Shown here piece after piece: positions 11,898 to 22,919 of a stretch of 64,000 nucleotides of DNA. The position numbers were made by a program, and so were the translations under genes. The notes beneath the pieces were generated by a model, which worked only from the letters and a program-made list of their open reading frames with translations, did not search any database and was not told where the DNA came from. The stretch is from Hydrangea macrophylla. Its lineage: Eukaryota > Streptophyta > Magnoliopsida > Cornales > Hydrangeaceae. Location of the stretch: NCBI GenBank assembly GCA_033977485.1, contig CM066982.1:34450218-34514217 (forward strand), given 5' to 3'. How positions within the stretch are numbered: the stretch's first letter is position 1; every line of letters begins with the position of its first letter.

Positions 11898-14591
11898 TCA
11901 CGGAGGCCGTAAATCGGACTGTGTACCCCTAAGAATGTCAGGTAGAGCTCGGTGGTACGCAGAAATTACATCGCTTTGAATTAAATCGATTAACGGTTTG
12001 TCATTATGTTCGAATCGATTTCTTACCTTCCGAGTAGATTCCGCATTAGGGTCTGAAATATTAGGATTCATCCACTCATCATCCTCTACATTATTTCCCG
12101 CACTTATATTTATTACGTTCTTAGGCCCAATATTCCGTGTAACCTCACTACCCTCCACACCTAGATAATCATCGTCTTTGGGAGGTTGATCAACAGCATT
12201 AAAAACATTTAATTTTAATTGTATATTCCCGAACGACACTTTCATCACCCCTGTTCTACAGTTAACACGTGCGTTAGCCGTGGCTAAGAATGGACGACCA
12301 AGAATGACAGGAGTGTGTTTCCTAGCATCTAGCACCGGTTCGGTGTCAAGGACCATAAAATCAACGGGATAGAAACATTGATCAACTTTTACTAATACGT
12401 CTTCGACGATTCCTCTAGGTATTTTAACAGAACGATCCGCTAATTGAATAGTAGCGGCCGTGGGCTTAAGTTCACCTAAACCTAATTGTTTATAGACGTG
12501 ATAGGGTAAAAGATTAACACTCGCTCCTAAGTCAAGGAGAGCCCGATGAATGATAGTGTCACCTATGACACATGAAATCGTAGGCGTACCTGGATCTTTA
12601 TATTTTGGAGGAGCGTGTTGGAATATAGAGCTTACTTTTTCCGTGAGAAAGACCTTTTTAGGAGTATGACTCCGTATTTTGCGTTTTTGTGTACAAAGGT
12701 CTTTTAGACATTTAGCATAAGCGGGAATTTGTTTTATAGCATCGAGGAAAGGAATATTTATTTTGACTTGTTTAAATACCTCGAGTATATCCTCAACCTT
12801 AGACTTTTTATTTGTAAGATTAGACGGTTCCTCAACGTTAGGTGGATATGGCATTCTAGGAGTATAATTCGTTGGGACTGCGTCTTTTTCTTTCTTATTT
12901 TTATCCATGTCCTCACCCGTCTCTTTATTAGAGTTAATATTCATACCTTTCACATTCTCATTCGGAATTTCTATTACCTCCTCCTCTCGGGTAGTCAACC
13001 TAGTTGAGACGGCGTTTACTTGTTCATTCGACCCCTTAACCTCATATTGTCCCTTAGGATTTTGGATTGTTTGACTAGGCAACGTCCCCTCGTTTCTACG
13101 ACTTACTACAGTAGCTAGTTGTCCCATTTGGGATTCAAGCTTCGCAATGGATTGCGTATGAGAGTGCACTATTTGTGCTTGTGCCTGAACTTGCGTTTCA
13201 ATAGTCTTAAGGGACGCCAACACCTTTTCCTCAAAAATATTTCCCCTTGAAGGATTAGCATTAGGAGGCGGTTGTTGGTATTGGTTAGGTTGAAACTGAG
13301 GTCGATACGCATTTGGAAAATTAGTCGCCTCGTTAGGATTATTATTGTTATTTTTCCACGAGAAGTTAGGATGGTTTCTCCATGGCGCATCCGGATTATT
13401 AGTAGTTGCATTATAATTATTTCGTGGGTATTGTTGAATAGAATTAATGTGTTGCTCCACGAATTCCGGAAATTGACTCGCCGATGGACAAGCAAGTATC
13501 GAATGTGAAGGATCGGAACATAATGCACAAATTTCACGAGCGGGTGGGGCTGTCGTTTGGTTCATTGTTAAAAGTCGGTCAAGTTTGTTAGATAGTTCTT
13601 TTATTTCAATTGATTGACTTGACTCGAATTTTACATCCCTCTTAGGTTGATTAAGATATCCTTCCGAACGGACAGACACCGTTTGGTGCATCGAATTCTC
13701 GCTTAACGTTTCAAATATTTTCCAGGCCTCATCGGCGCTTTTGTGTAGGAAAGTTCCCGCACAAACGGCATCGACGGTATTCCTAACAGAGGGAATAAGC
13801 CCCTCATAAAAGACCTGAACAAGTTGCCACTTAGGGACTTGATGATGTGGACACGAGCGTAATAATTCTTTAAATTTTTCCCACGTGTCGTAAAGTGATT
13901 CCCCATCTTGCATCACAAAGTTTGTTATAGATTTTCTTATCTGGTTCGTACGCATAATCGGGAAAAACTTTTGTAAAAATGCGGTGTGTAAGTCTTCCCA
14001 TGTTCTAATAGTGTTTGGCTCCAAAGATTGGAGCCAATATTTAGCTTTGTCCTTTAATGAGAATGGAAAGAGCCGCATTTTTAATTCATCATCAGTAAGA
14101 TTTTGAATTTTCAACGTAGAGCATATGTCCTGAAAATCTCCTAAGTGTTTATAAGGGTCTTCATTTAGACGGCCATGGAATGATGGAAGTAGCGAGATGG
14201 TAGACGACTTAATCTCAAAGTGAGATGTCGTCGCCTCCGGTAATTCAATACACGTTTGTGGCGTGTAAGTCGTAGGAATAAAATAATCTTTAAGTGGCGA
14301 AGGTGGTGGTATATTAGGATTATTCATATTAGCTCCGTTGTTTTGATTGTTATTGTTATTTCCACCGTCAGCCATTTTAATCGGTTTAATTTGAAAAGTT
14401 CGAGTTTTCCTTATCCGTTCACGGGTACTCTGAATTTCGGCCTCAAACAACGACGACGGAATCGGAGTTGATTCGTCGTCTTGCAACCTAGCTCTAGAAG
14501 CTTGGGTTGTGGACTTACTAGTTCTTAAGGTACGTTCAAGTTCAAGATCGAAAGATTTTAAATCTGGTTTATTCGAACGTGTACCTAACAT
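11898..14591 (-). CDS. Gag-protease polyprotein of Athila-like element (897 aa, intact)
   Basis: It encodes the structural Gag and an aspartic protease, and stops where RT would normally follow. The N-terminal ~100 residues are Asn-rich and disordered. The retrotransposon Gag domain spans about 140-300 (KAKYWLQSL, WEDLHTAFLQKFFP). A CCHC knuckle (C355-x2-C-x4-H363-x4-C368) is followed by an Asn/Gln/Pro-rich linker and a short coiled coil near 453-495. Protease: active-site DLGA at 687-690 (Asp-Leu-Gly-Ala, usual in this clade) and ILGRPFLA at 763-770. It ends 197 codons after the active site. The frame has no stops or shifts. ATG at 14591 is the first in frame and lies 460 nt after the PBS. 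The product would assemble particles but needs RT and integrase from another element. Confidence 0.95.
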   Translation of the reverse strand: MLGTRSNKPDLKSFDLELERTLRTSKSTTQASRARLQDDESTPIPSSLFEAEIQSTRERIRKTRTFQIKPIKMADGGNNNNNQNNGANMNNPNIPPPSPLKDYFIPTTYTPQTCIELPEATTSHFEIKSSTISLLPSFHGRLNEDPYKHLGDFQDICSTLKIQNLTDDELKMRLFPFSLKDKAKYWLQSLEPNTIRTWEDLHTAFLQKFFPIMRTNQIRKSITNFVMQDGESLYDTWEKFKELLRSCPHHQVPKWQLVQVFYEGLIPSVRNTVDAVCAGTFLHKSADEAWKIFETLSENSMHQTVSVRSEGYLNQPKRDVKFESSQSIEIKELSNKLDRLLTMNQTTAPPAREICALCSDPSHSILACPSASQFPEFVEQHINSIQQYPRNNYNATTNNPDAPWRNHPNFSWKNNNNNPNEATNFPNAYRPQFQPNQYQQPPPNANPSRGNIFEEKVLASLKTIETQVQAQAQIVHSHTQSIAKLESQMGQLATVVSRRNEGTLPSQTIQNPKGQYEVKGSNEQVNAVSTRLTTREEEVIEIPNENVKGMNINSNKETGEDMDKNKKEKDAVPTNYTPRMPYPPNVEEPSNLTNKKSKVEDILEVFKQVKINIPFLDAIKQIPAYAKCLKDLCTQKRKIRSHTPKKVFLTEKVSSIFQHAPPKYKDPGTPTISCVIGDTIIHRALLDLGASVNLLPYHVYKQLGLGELKPTAATIQLADRSVKIPRGIVEDVLVKVDQCFYPVDFMVLDTEPVLDARKHTPVILGRPFLATANARVNCRTGVMKVSFGNIQLKLNVFNAVDQPPKDDDYLGVEGSEVTRNIGPKNVINISAGNNVEDDEWMNPNISDPNAESTRKVRNRFEHNDKPLIDLIQSDVISAYHRALPDILRGTQSDLRPP

Positions 14592-15050
14592 AAACTAAAA
14601 CAAAGAAAAAGAAACTAAAAACAAAAACTGACTCAACAAAAGAAAAACAAATAGCAAGCAATCACGCAACTAAGATAACAAGCATTCAACTACTATGATG
14701 CATGAATATTATCCTGTAATGCAATGACCGCGTCAAGCCCAGCGCCCCGGGTTTCCTAGCTAATGCAGTGCAATTAACCCTAAACTAATGCAAATAGTGC
14801 GTCACAGCGCCCTGACTTACAGCGGTTTAAAGCGAATTCCAAAGGAAGCAATTTATTTAATTTTTCTATTTTATTTGCGTAAGCTCCTTTGATGTAATTA
14901 GCTGCTCCACTCGGAAACGTTGACTACAAAATAATAAAAAAAAACAAGTTAGTAACTAAAAACAAAAACGGAAAATAAGAAAAATAAAAACTAACCTAAT
15001 ATTTACAAATTAACTAAACTACAATTATAAAACTAAGAGTAGTAATGCAA
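14592..15050 (-). other. Leader of Athila-like element
   Basis: Untranslated stretch between PBS and the gag ATG, A/T-rich on +, with one GC-rich phrase (gcgccccggg) near 14740. It holds no convincing ORF. Dimerisation or packaging signals would be expected here but none can be assigned. Confidence 0.6.
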
Positions 15051-15068
15051 TCCCCGGCAACGGCGCCA
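15051..15068 (-). other. Primer binding site, tRNA-Asp(GTC)
   Basis: The plus strand reads tccccggcaacggcgcca, identical to the 3' 18 nt of plant tRNA-Asp including CCA. On the minus strand this is TGGCGCCGTTGCCGGGGA, 5 nt inside the 5' LTR end at 15074. Asp priming is typical of Athila-type elements. Confidence 0.92.
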
Positions 15069-15073
15069 AAAAT

Positions 15074-16431
15074 TGATCTTGTCAGAATCAAGATATAAAA
15101 GTATTCTTTACTTTTCAATAGATTTGCAGTGTGGAAGTAAAGGTCGAACCCACAGAGATTGATTACTACAGCGATTTAATTTTAAAACCTAAGTCTAATT
15201 AATTAGGGAAAACAGATTTGATTTTGAATTTAATTAATCTACTAACAATAAATAAATCTAAACTAGGAAAGCAATTAAAATTGTTTTAATAAATGTTTAA
15301 GGGAACCTAGGATTGCAAATCCACCACTAGATTCATAATAGGAATATTCATGAATTACTTTAGCTTATTACGTTGGATGAATATGGGGAATTGTAGCTAC
15401 AAGCCCAATTCCTCCGACAAGAAGATAATCATGGTTCAAGCACCAACATAATCCATCTGCGGATAGCACGAATTATCTCACACTAAACTAGGGTTGTGAT
15501 CTAATCCATCTAACCTAGGCATGGACTATTCGGATACTTGATAGCACGAATCAATAAAGCACCATCACATGTAAACAATCTAAACAAGCACAGCAAGAAT
15601 AGATCGTTGAGCACATCACAGTCAAAATAGATCTAAGACAAGAATAAATTCTGAAAGCAATGATTTAATCACTAGAAATACGATTTATTAATAAAAATTC
15701 TCTCAACATGTGACTGTCATCCATACATAATAAAACTAAAATAAATACATAAAATACTCCCTATTACTCATCTAGGGCTTCATTGAAACCCTAGATCAAT
15801 GATCTAGACGTCCATAGAAGTAGTAGATAGCAAGAGGTTGATGGAGGAGGCCATGAAAACCCTTGGTCTTCTTCTTCTTCTCCTTGCTTCCCTCCCTTCA
15901 ATGGCTGGAAGTATGGTTGTAGAATGTGTGTATAATAATTGCCAACCCTCTAATTGAAGTAAAATAGAGTTTATATAGATTTACAACATGTTTTGGAAGC
16001 CTTTACAACTCGAAACGGACTGAAACGCATGTAATTTACAGTCTGGACGTCGTTTAGCAGTCTCGTTTGCACAGGAGTCTTCAGTATACTGAAATACGTA
16101 ACTTTGGTTTTTGGGCATATCGCGCGAGCGGGTCGCGCGAGCGCGACATTTGGCTTTCGCGCGCGCGGATCGCGCGAGCGATTATGGGGTTCTCGCGCGA
16201 GCGGATCGCGCGAGCGATTTCTCGGATTTCGCGGGCGCGGGTCGCGCGCGCGACTTGGTTTTTTCAGCTTCTTCAACTATGCTTTTTCACCATGTTTAGC
16301 CTGGTTTAGATGATTTCTTCCAAAACCTGTCAGAAACTAGAAAACGAAGTAAAAATATACAAAAACAGAATAAAAAGGTACTAACAAATGCTCGTTAAAG
16401 CGTATAAATAGGATTAGTTCTCTCCCGATCA
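15074..16431 (-). repeat. 5' LTR of Athila-like element (right copy)
   Basis: 1,358 bp, nearly identical to 7920-9277. In element orientation U3 runs from 16431 to about 15950. It contains the palindromic CGCG block (about 16112-16248) and then a TATA box near 15977; R/U5 follows to 15074. Confidence 0.93.
15970..16248 (-). promoter_or_regulatory. LTR promoter: CGCG palindrome cluster and TATA box
   Basis: The minus strand reads CTATATAAACTC at about 15970-15979 (TATA box). Some 135-280 bp upstream lie at least five copies of TCGCGCGAGCG-like sequence, whose core TCGCGCGA is a perfect palindrome. CGCG boxes are known CAMTA/SR binding sites in plants; binding here is inference only. Related blocks recur in the element interior at 11448-11692. 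Confidence 0.65.
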
Positions 16432-16436
16432 CTCAC
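16432..16436. repeat. Target-site duplication CTCAC (right)
   Basis: Pairs with 7915-7919. Confidence 0.93.
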
Positions 16437-17881
16437 CTTCTCAGAAGAGCGCAGAAGACCAACTCATCACTGTTCATGTCCGGTCTTTACCGTCCGTTGC
16501 AAAGAGAGCTTGGTATGCTAGTACCAATTCAGTCTTGATGGAGGATGACGACTGGAGAATCCCCATTATTGAATACCTGAATCACCCCAATGACAGAGTA
16601 GACCGAAGGGTTAAGTTATTTGTTGTCCGATTTGTGGTACTCGATGGAGAATTATTCAAGAAACCAATCAGAGACGACGTGGTCCTAAGGTGTCTCAGGA
16701 AGAAACAGGCCATGCAGGTTATGGCCGAGGTACATGAAGGGATTTGTGGCGCACATCAGGCCGGCACAAAGATGAAGTGGTTGCTGAAAAGATACAATTA
16801 TTACTAGCCCGGCATGTTGAAAGATTGTATCAATTATGATAAGGGCTATCAACCTTGTCAGAGGCATGGTCCGATCCAGCATGTGCCGGCTAAAGAGATG
16901 CAACCTATAATCAAACCATGGCCGTTTAGAGGATGGGCGATGGATTTAATTGGTAAAGTCCTACAGCCATCATCAGGCCAACACTGTTTTATCATAGTGG
17001 CTACGGACTACTTCACTAAGTGGGCTGAGGCCATTCCTTGTAGAACGGTGACCCAGGCCACTGTAATAAAATTTATTGAAGAACACATCATCCATAGGTT
17101 CGGCCTCCCAGAAACAATTACGGTCGGTCAAGGATCTGTGTTCACAGGGACGGAAACATCGGCCTTTGCTGAAAGCAGGGAGATTAAAATTCTCAATTCT
17201 ACGCCCTATTATGCACAGGCTAATGGTCAGGCCGAGTCCACGAACAAGATCCTCAAGGGAATTATTGAGAAGATGATTGTGGAAAACCCTAGGGATTGGG
17301 ACAAGCTCTTGTCCGAAGCATTATGGGCCTATCGGACATCTAAAAGGTCAAGTACTGGGGTTACACCGTTCATGCTGACTTATGGGCATGACGCTATGCT
17401 ACCCATGGAAGTAACAGTCCGATCTGCTAGAAGGGCTTTACAAAATCAGCTAGAGCCCGCAGAGTATACAGAGGTAGTGATAGCTGAATTTGAAGGGCTC
17501 GATGAAATGAGGCTCACGGCCTTAGATGCATTAAGAGTGCAAAAGCAACGGGCCGCCCGAGCTTATAACAAGAGGGTGAAGGAAAAGTCTTTTTGCACTG
17601 AGGATTTGGTATGGAAGGTTGTGTTACCCATTGGAGAGAAGGATAAGCGATATGGTAAATGGTCGGTCAATTGGGAGGGACCGTTTATCGTCCATCAAGT
17701 CAAGAGAGGTGGTGCCTACAGGTTACGTGATTTAGATGGAACTGTTCATGTCCGATTAATAAATGGTCAGTATTTAAAGTCCTATTATCCTACGTTATGG
17801 GAGACCATTGACCTGGACTATAAACCAAATCCTGGGTTGGAATATGATCAATTTATCAACTATGAACCTGAGCCCGAGTAA
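16437..17881 (+). pseudogene. Tat1 pol, end of RNase H region and integrase
   Basis: This continues the pol frame broken by the Athila-like insertion. The linker is followed by an HHCC zinc finger (HEGICGAH ... CINYDKGYQPC). Within it a TAG at 16805-16807 replaces a codon expected to be Trp (YYWPGM in the family). The core domain begins WAMDLIGK with the first catalytic Asp. The second Asp is lost: codon 17126-17128 is GGT (Gly) in ITVGQGSVF. The Glu in GQAESTNK is kept. The C-terminal domain ends with a GKWSVNWEGPFIV motif and a TAA at 17879. Two independent lesions make the integrase inactive. It ends 106 bp from the stop codon of the convergent antisense gene. Confidence 0.92.
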
Positions 17882-17986
17882 TTTAAAAAAAAAAAAAGCA
17901 TTGTTTTGTATTGATAGGCTGAGCACAGCTTACTTACAAGTGATCAAAAAAAGAAAAATTCTATAGTACAAAATAGGAGTCGGCCT

Positions 17987-20900
17987 CTAGGCCGACCCAA
18001 AGTTCCTAAGTTTAACTTTCAGGTCCTCCCAGGTCTTCATGGCTCCAGACCGATCACGTTTGGCTTTTTCTAGCTTTTGTGCCCAAGCCCGGGATATCGG
18101 AACACTGGCTTGCAGTTGATCACTACACTTTTGGGCATCGCCACTGAGTGAAGAAAGGGCTTCATCAATTTTCCCGAGTGCGGCGTTGTTGGTGATGACT
18201 TCGGCTTCACATTGGGCGAGTTGAGATTTTAGTGCAGTAATACGGGACTGCAGCTAGGAGTCCCTTGCTAGTACTTGAGCCCGAGAGGCCTTCCCCGCTT
18301 CAAACTTAGCTTTGGCTCCTTCCAGAAACTTTAGTACCTTCTGCCGTGAGCCCAAGTGCAGTTCAGATCAGCCTGAATCTTCAAGGTCGATCGATCTACA
18401 AGACGGGCACTGGGGAGCCTTTCTTGTATCTCGTGAAGTAAGGACAGCTGCCCGTCAGAAAGTGAAGGATCAGCCATGAGGGTGTTCAAGGCTGCTTCAA
18501 TATCAGCATTAGCAGGAAGGGAAGAAAGGTCCTGTTCAGCAAGACCGAAGAGAAGGTCCCTAGCTTGTTGGAGGCGTGAAGGCGAGACGGCTTCGGGCTC
18601 CAGGGGGCCAAGGTCAAAATCTCCTAGGTCCAGGCCAGAGAAGAAGTCGTTAAAAGGAATGTAGGGCACTGGACCTATGGGATCGGCCTGTTCAAATAGA
18701 TGAGCAGTCATAAATGGTCTCTAAAGTGTTATGAATTAAAAGAAAAAGTACAAACCCCAATACCTGGGAATGAGGATGAAGGGAGGTCGAGATCGCTTCA
18801 CGAACATCGGCCTCGTTGGGTTGAGAAGATGTTGGTTGAGAAAGGGATTGAGCCACAACCGAAGAGGAAGAAGCGTGGCCGGTCTCTAGCCCTGAATTAG
18901 TTGAGGCCGCCGTTTCTTGCAAAATTTTGGCCTCTGGGACTGCTCCCGAATTATCAGCACCGACCTCAATGGCAGACTCTTCAGGAGGATTGACCTCGGC
19001 CACTACCGGTTCCATTGTTGAGGGAATGGAAGACCCTGTGGCTGCAGGAGGTTCCCCTTGCCCAAGGAGAGTTCCAACTTCAGGAGGGACACCCTGATCC
19101 ACTTCTTCTCCAGCTGCATCTGTAGTAACTCCAGCATCGGCCATGTCCTCAGTACTGGAAGAGAGGACGACTTGCTCAGGAGCTTGGATGGTCTGAGCAA
19201 GGTCTTCATCTCCACTTGAAGGAGTTGGAGGAGGCACGATGTGAAGTGGCATCACCCTTACGGCGACCCGTTCCAGATAGGCCGCCGCAGACGCCGGTGA
19301 TGCAGGGGGAGTTGGAGGAAGAGTCTGAGTTGGAGTTGGGAGCGGATCCTCTCCGGAGTCTTCGTCAACAAGCTGCAAAACAGAATCGAAGGGTTAATAC
19401 TGAATAAGGGAAAATTGGGCTTAGCTTTTAAAAGATGTTCAAAATCTAACTTGAGTGGAGGCCGATGGTGTTTTTTGTTTCTTCTGAGAAGGACCCTTGC
19501 CCGAAGCTGGCTTGCGGGCCGGTCTCTTGGCTATTTGCTTGCGCCTGACTGGAGCCGCCGTCGGGATAGGAGCATCGGCCTCAGTGGCCGATGACGCTGT
19601 AAAAGGCACAAGGGCCTCAGCAGCAATGCCTTGGAAAATGTTGCGTGCCCGGTCACCCCACCACTGGGTGAACTCTTTTGACACCACGGGCCGGGCAGAG
19701 AAGGGTGTGAAGTTGAACGCCGCTTTGAGCCGGTCCGACCTTTCTTTGATTTTCTTCACCTGCCCGTCATTAACAATGAGGCCGCGTTCCACCCAGTCGA
19801 CATTGACAGTAATGCCAGGGGGAACGGGCACGAGTTGTGTAAGCCCGAATTGGCGGCGTATAGAGGAGCGAAGTAATATTCGGCCCCGCACTTATTATTG
19901 GTAGACGGAATGCTCGGGCTAAAAATAATGTCTCTAGCCACTAAGTAGCTAGAAAAGATTTCATTGTAAGTAGAGTGGGTGCCCGAACCTCAGTTGGAAG
20001 GATTATTGGAAAGTTGAAGAAAAGAAGAGAATTGAAATGAAAAGAAAGGGGTAAAGAGGTTGGTATCCCGGGCAGAGCAACCTTCATAGAAGAAAGTAAA
20101 ACACTCCTCGAAGGAGTGTGATGAAGGAATTACGGCCATGAACTGGACAACGGAGATGGCAACGTCGGCCACTTGACGGATAGTGGGTTGAAACTCTAGA
20201 AAGTAGGAATGTAGCCACAGTTGGAAAACCCATATCGGGCTCCTAGCAGCTCCGAAGCCCGAGTAGACAAAATATGTTATGCCTCTGACCAAGTGCGCCC
20301 AAACAAGCATAGCCATGGCCAGGGGTTTCCCCGATACAAGAGCCAAGGCCAAGGTTGTGTATTCTTTAGTAATGGTCTGGCTAGCCAAGCTGAAAAAAAA
20401 TTTGTTGAGCCAGTAGATGAGGAAGGCAGTGTGTTCTGCATCGGACACCTCTGTCTCGTCTGCACCAATGCAGGCAGTCAGAAAGCCTCCAAAGGCTGTA
20501 ATCGGCCTATGTGAAACGGCCCCATCCCTGACAATGTTTTGTTGAGGGTAGGTAAAGCTGGCCGTTCCAACGTCGAGCCCGGGAACGATTTCTTGTCCAT
20601 GGGGGTGAAGGCCGAGCAGATAGCTTATGTCTTTGACGGTGGGAGCCATTGGTCCGCAACAGAAAAGGAAGCCGTTGCAAGATGAGGACCAGAATAATAG
20701 AGTAGAAAGAAGAAGAGGTCGGTCTATCTCTATTCTAGACTGACTGAGCATTATGGCATCATAAATGCCCGTTTGTCTCCAGACACCGGCCTTAGAGGCC
20801 GATACCCTGGTAACCCATTTATCCCAGTCCGTAGCAGGGGTCGGCCAGCCTCGAATTGGCTGGTTAGCACTCTGGACTTTGTTCCAGTGAGCAGGGACTT

Positions 20901-21155
20901 GAAGGAATACTTCATTCTCAACCGGGGGGAAAATGGAAGAATAGCCGCCGGAGGGTGGCCAAGAAATGCCGCTCCCAGGCCTGGTGCGACGGGAGAGCCA
21001 TCGGAGGAGCTATAGGGAGTGAGATAATCAGTGAAGATCTCGGCGGCGTGAGCTTTGGCTAAAGTTCTAACCTCCCTACATCGGTTTTATGGTGGTGGGG
21101 CGTCAACAAAAGTTTTCTTGCCTTTAGAGGTGGCCGGAGCGGTCTTAGGAGGCAT
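17987..21155 (-). pseudogene. Antisense plant-mobile-domain gene carried by Tat1 (three exons, broken)
   Basis: A host-like gene lies antisense between Tat1 integrase and PPT. ATG at 21155 (MPPKTAPATSKG). Exon 1 (21155-19451) holds a plant mobile domain: WNKVQ, DWDKWVTRV, VWRQTGIYDAI, then FLFCCGPMAPTVKDISYLLGL and FVYSGFGAARSPIWVFQLWL. A Lys/Arg-rich tail (RRKQIAKRPARK) may be a nuclear signal. Intron 1 is 19374-19450 (77 nt, GT-AG, phase 0). Exon 2 (18764-19373) is acidic and Pro/Ser-rich. Intron 2 is 18688-18763 (76 nt, GT-AG, phase 0). Exon 3 (17987-18687) has coiled-coil-like sequence. Lesions: TAA 21087-21089, a frameshift in a C-run near 20930, TGA 19990-19992, frameshifts near 19857 and 18360, TAG 18254-18256. 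PMD occurs in host MAIN/MAIL proteins and in Gypsy and MULE elements (family knowledge); its role in the element is unknown. Confidence 0.8.
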
Positions 21156-21300
21156 GTCTGCAAAGGAGAAGAGTTCGCCGGAGAAGATGGAGCTGTAGAG
21201 AGAGAGAGAGCGTAAAAATGCAAATGTGTGAAAGGTTTTTGAGAGTCTGGCTGTTTAAATACCATGATGCTATAATCATGACGCATTAAATGTGGAGTGA
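21156..21300 (-). promoter_or_regulatory. Promoter and 5' leader of the antisense PMD gene
   Basis: On the minus strand TATTTAAA (21254-21261) lies about 100 nt before the ATG. A pure CT run (about 21200-21213, a plant Y-patch-like signal) and CAGACATGCC at the start codon follow. This arrangement is that of an ordinary plant gene promoter and is separate from the element's LTR promoter. Activity is inferred. Confidence 0.55.
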
Positions 21301-21404
21301 CTGGTGGGATTCTCCATAATCTGACATTCGCTGCATGCCTGACGCGTGGCAATTTTTTAAATTCAAAACGTCACATCAATCAAGGCAGGATGTTTGATAT
21401 GACC

Positions 21405-21414
21405 TTTTGAGGGG
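21405..21414 (+). other. Probable PPT of Tat1
   Basis: Purine-rich ttttgagggg is followed by caat and then, once the solo LTR is removed, by TGTTTGCACC, the likely start of the Tat1 3' LTR. Confidence 0.55.
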
Positions 21415-21421
21415 CAATTGT

Positions 21422-22917
21422 TGTTGGGTTTGTGCCCTCAAACCATTACTTTATGTATGAGACATTAGCATTATAATATATTGATATCAGCTTTACATTT
21501 CATTGTGTATGTTTCTTTCATGAGATGATTGTTTTATCCTTAAGTATCATAGTAAGCAATTCGTGTGTGTATGAGATACACACAAGTGAGATACGAATTA
21601 CTATTCTTTGATACTTAGAATATGTCACAGTGGATGATGAGACTGGATACCTCATCAGGTCTACACTGTAGCATAATTAACTACCATTGGATGGAGTGAT
21701 TAATCTCAATCACTAGAGTGTAGCTCTTAGTTGATATGCTAGTGCTTATAGTGCATTGACGGACCTGAGCTTTCCTATTGACGCTTAAGGCTGTCAACAG
21801 TCAATAGGAACTCATAACTTGTATAAGGTACGTGTTCTCAATCTTGAGATGATTATGAACACAGACTATGGATATGGCTGTTTTGACTTACCAATCAGTG
21901 AGGTCTATAGAAGATCAACACCTGGGTATCTTGGGTATGTCATGTCCATAGGGTTGTGAACATATATTGTCAAGATAGAATCTACCCTCTGATTCAGAGT
22001 AAGCATTCCCTTGAGAATGTCACCAAGTTGATTACTGAGTACTGCAGTCTTGTTGATAAGAGTTATCAACATGTTTGGTAATCATGAGTAGTGAATGAGA
22101 CTCAAGGAATACAAGAAGTAATCATGATTCAGGTTGACAGTAACAGTTATCCGACTACCTGAATATGATTACGAATGCTGACGGTAGAGGGACATTAGTA
22201 CACCATACAAGTCTAGTTATCGCTTCGGATATGTTCTTTTGCGTTGGAGTTCAGTTATCGTTTTATAGTGGAATAAACGTTAACTGACCAGTTAGTTAGT
22301 TTTCTGATCAAAGAGTTTGGTCATGGTAATTAACAAACTGGTCTGAGCCAACAATAAAGAGCCTAGGAGGTCCCACTCTTAGCTCCGCTAGGATGCTTGG
22401 AAAGACACTTGAGGAAGCTGTTAAGACAAGTTCGATCGATTGAAGTATGTTCGATCGATTGAAGTCAGCAGGTTCGATCGATCGAGAATGGTTCGATCGA
22501 TCGAAGGTTCGATCGATCGAAGTCACTTCGATCGATCGAAGTCTAGGTCGGTTCTGGAAATCTATAAATAGGGCAGCTGCGTTCTGGAAGTAAGTGATCG
22601 TCGTTTTTATACACAGAAGCTGCAGAAACTATCATAGTCTTCCCAAAACCTTCCTATCCTCTCTATTAGGGTTCCCACGAACCCTAGTCTTTCCGGCAGG
22701 CATCCGCAGGAGTCATAAGGGTGAAGATCATCTAGTGGAGGCTGCTGGAAGTTAAAGTTTCAGAATTGGGTTCAAGACACTAAGGTATAATTCTTGCACC
22801 CCCTTGTACGCATCTATGGAATTGACGAGTAGTAGATCCTGGAATACCAAAAGTTTTATAACTTAACCTATTTCCGCTGCGCGTTTAAACTCTAACTTTA
22901 AACCACTTTTTCCTTCA
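21422..22917 (+). mobile_element. Solo LTR of the Angela-type Copia family (1,496 bp)
   Basis: It begins TGTTGGGTTTGTGCCC, ends TTTTTCCTTCA and is flanked by a perfect TSD ATTGT (21417-21421 and 22918-22922). It aligns along its whole length with the LTR at 4772-6271, including six palindromes (about 22430-22543) and the TATAAATA near 22563. The matching TSD shows that unequal or intra-element recombination removed the interior and one LTR after insertion. It sits at the PPT/3'-LTR border of Tat1. Confidence 0.95.
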
Positions 22918-22919
22918 AT

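Larger units (their letters stand above)
7920..16431 (-). mobile_element. Non-autonomous Athila-like Gypsy element, 8,512 bp
   Basis: It is complete, with two 1,358-bp LTRs and a perfect 5-bp TSD CTCAC (7915-7919 and 16432-16436). The ends are TGAT[G/C]TTGTCAG...CCCGATCA. The element runs on the minus strand: 5' LTR on the right, tRNA-Asp PBS 15051-15068, Gag-protease 14591-11898, a 2.6-kb non-coding stretch, PPT at 9278-9289, then the 3' LTR on the left. No RT, RNase H, integrase or env-like frame was found. By eye about nine substitutions separate the LTRs (roughly 99.3% identity), so insertion is recent. It disrupts Tat1 aRNH. Gag, protease and PBS place it with Athila; the structure resembles Gag-only (TR-GAG-type) elements. 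Confidence 0.92.

Noticed and set aside
15051..15068. Possible tRNA-Asp gene
   Set aside because: Only the 3' 18 nt match and they sit next to an LTR; this is the primer binding site.
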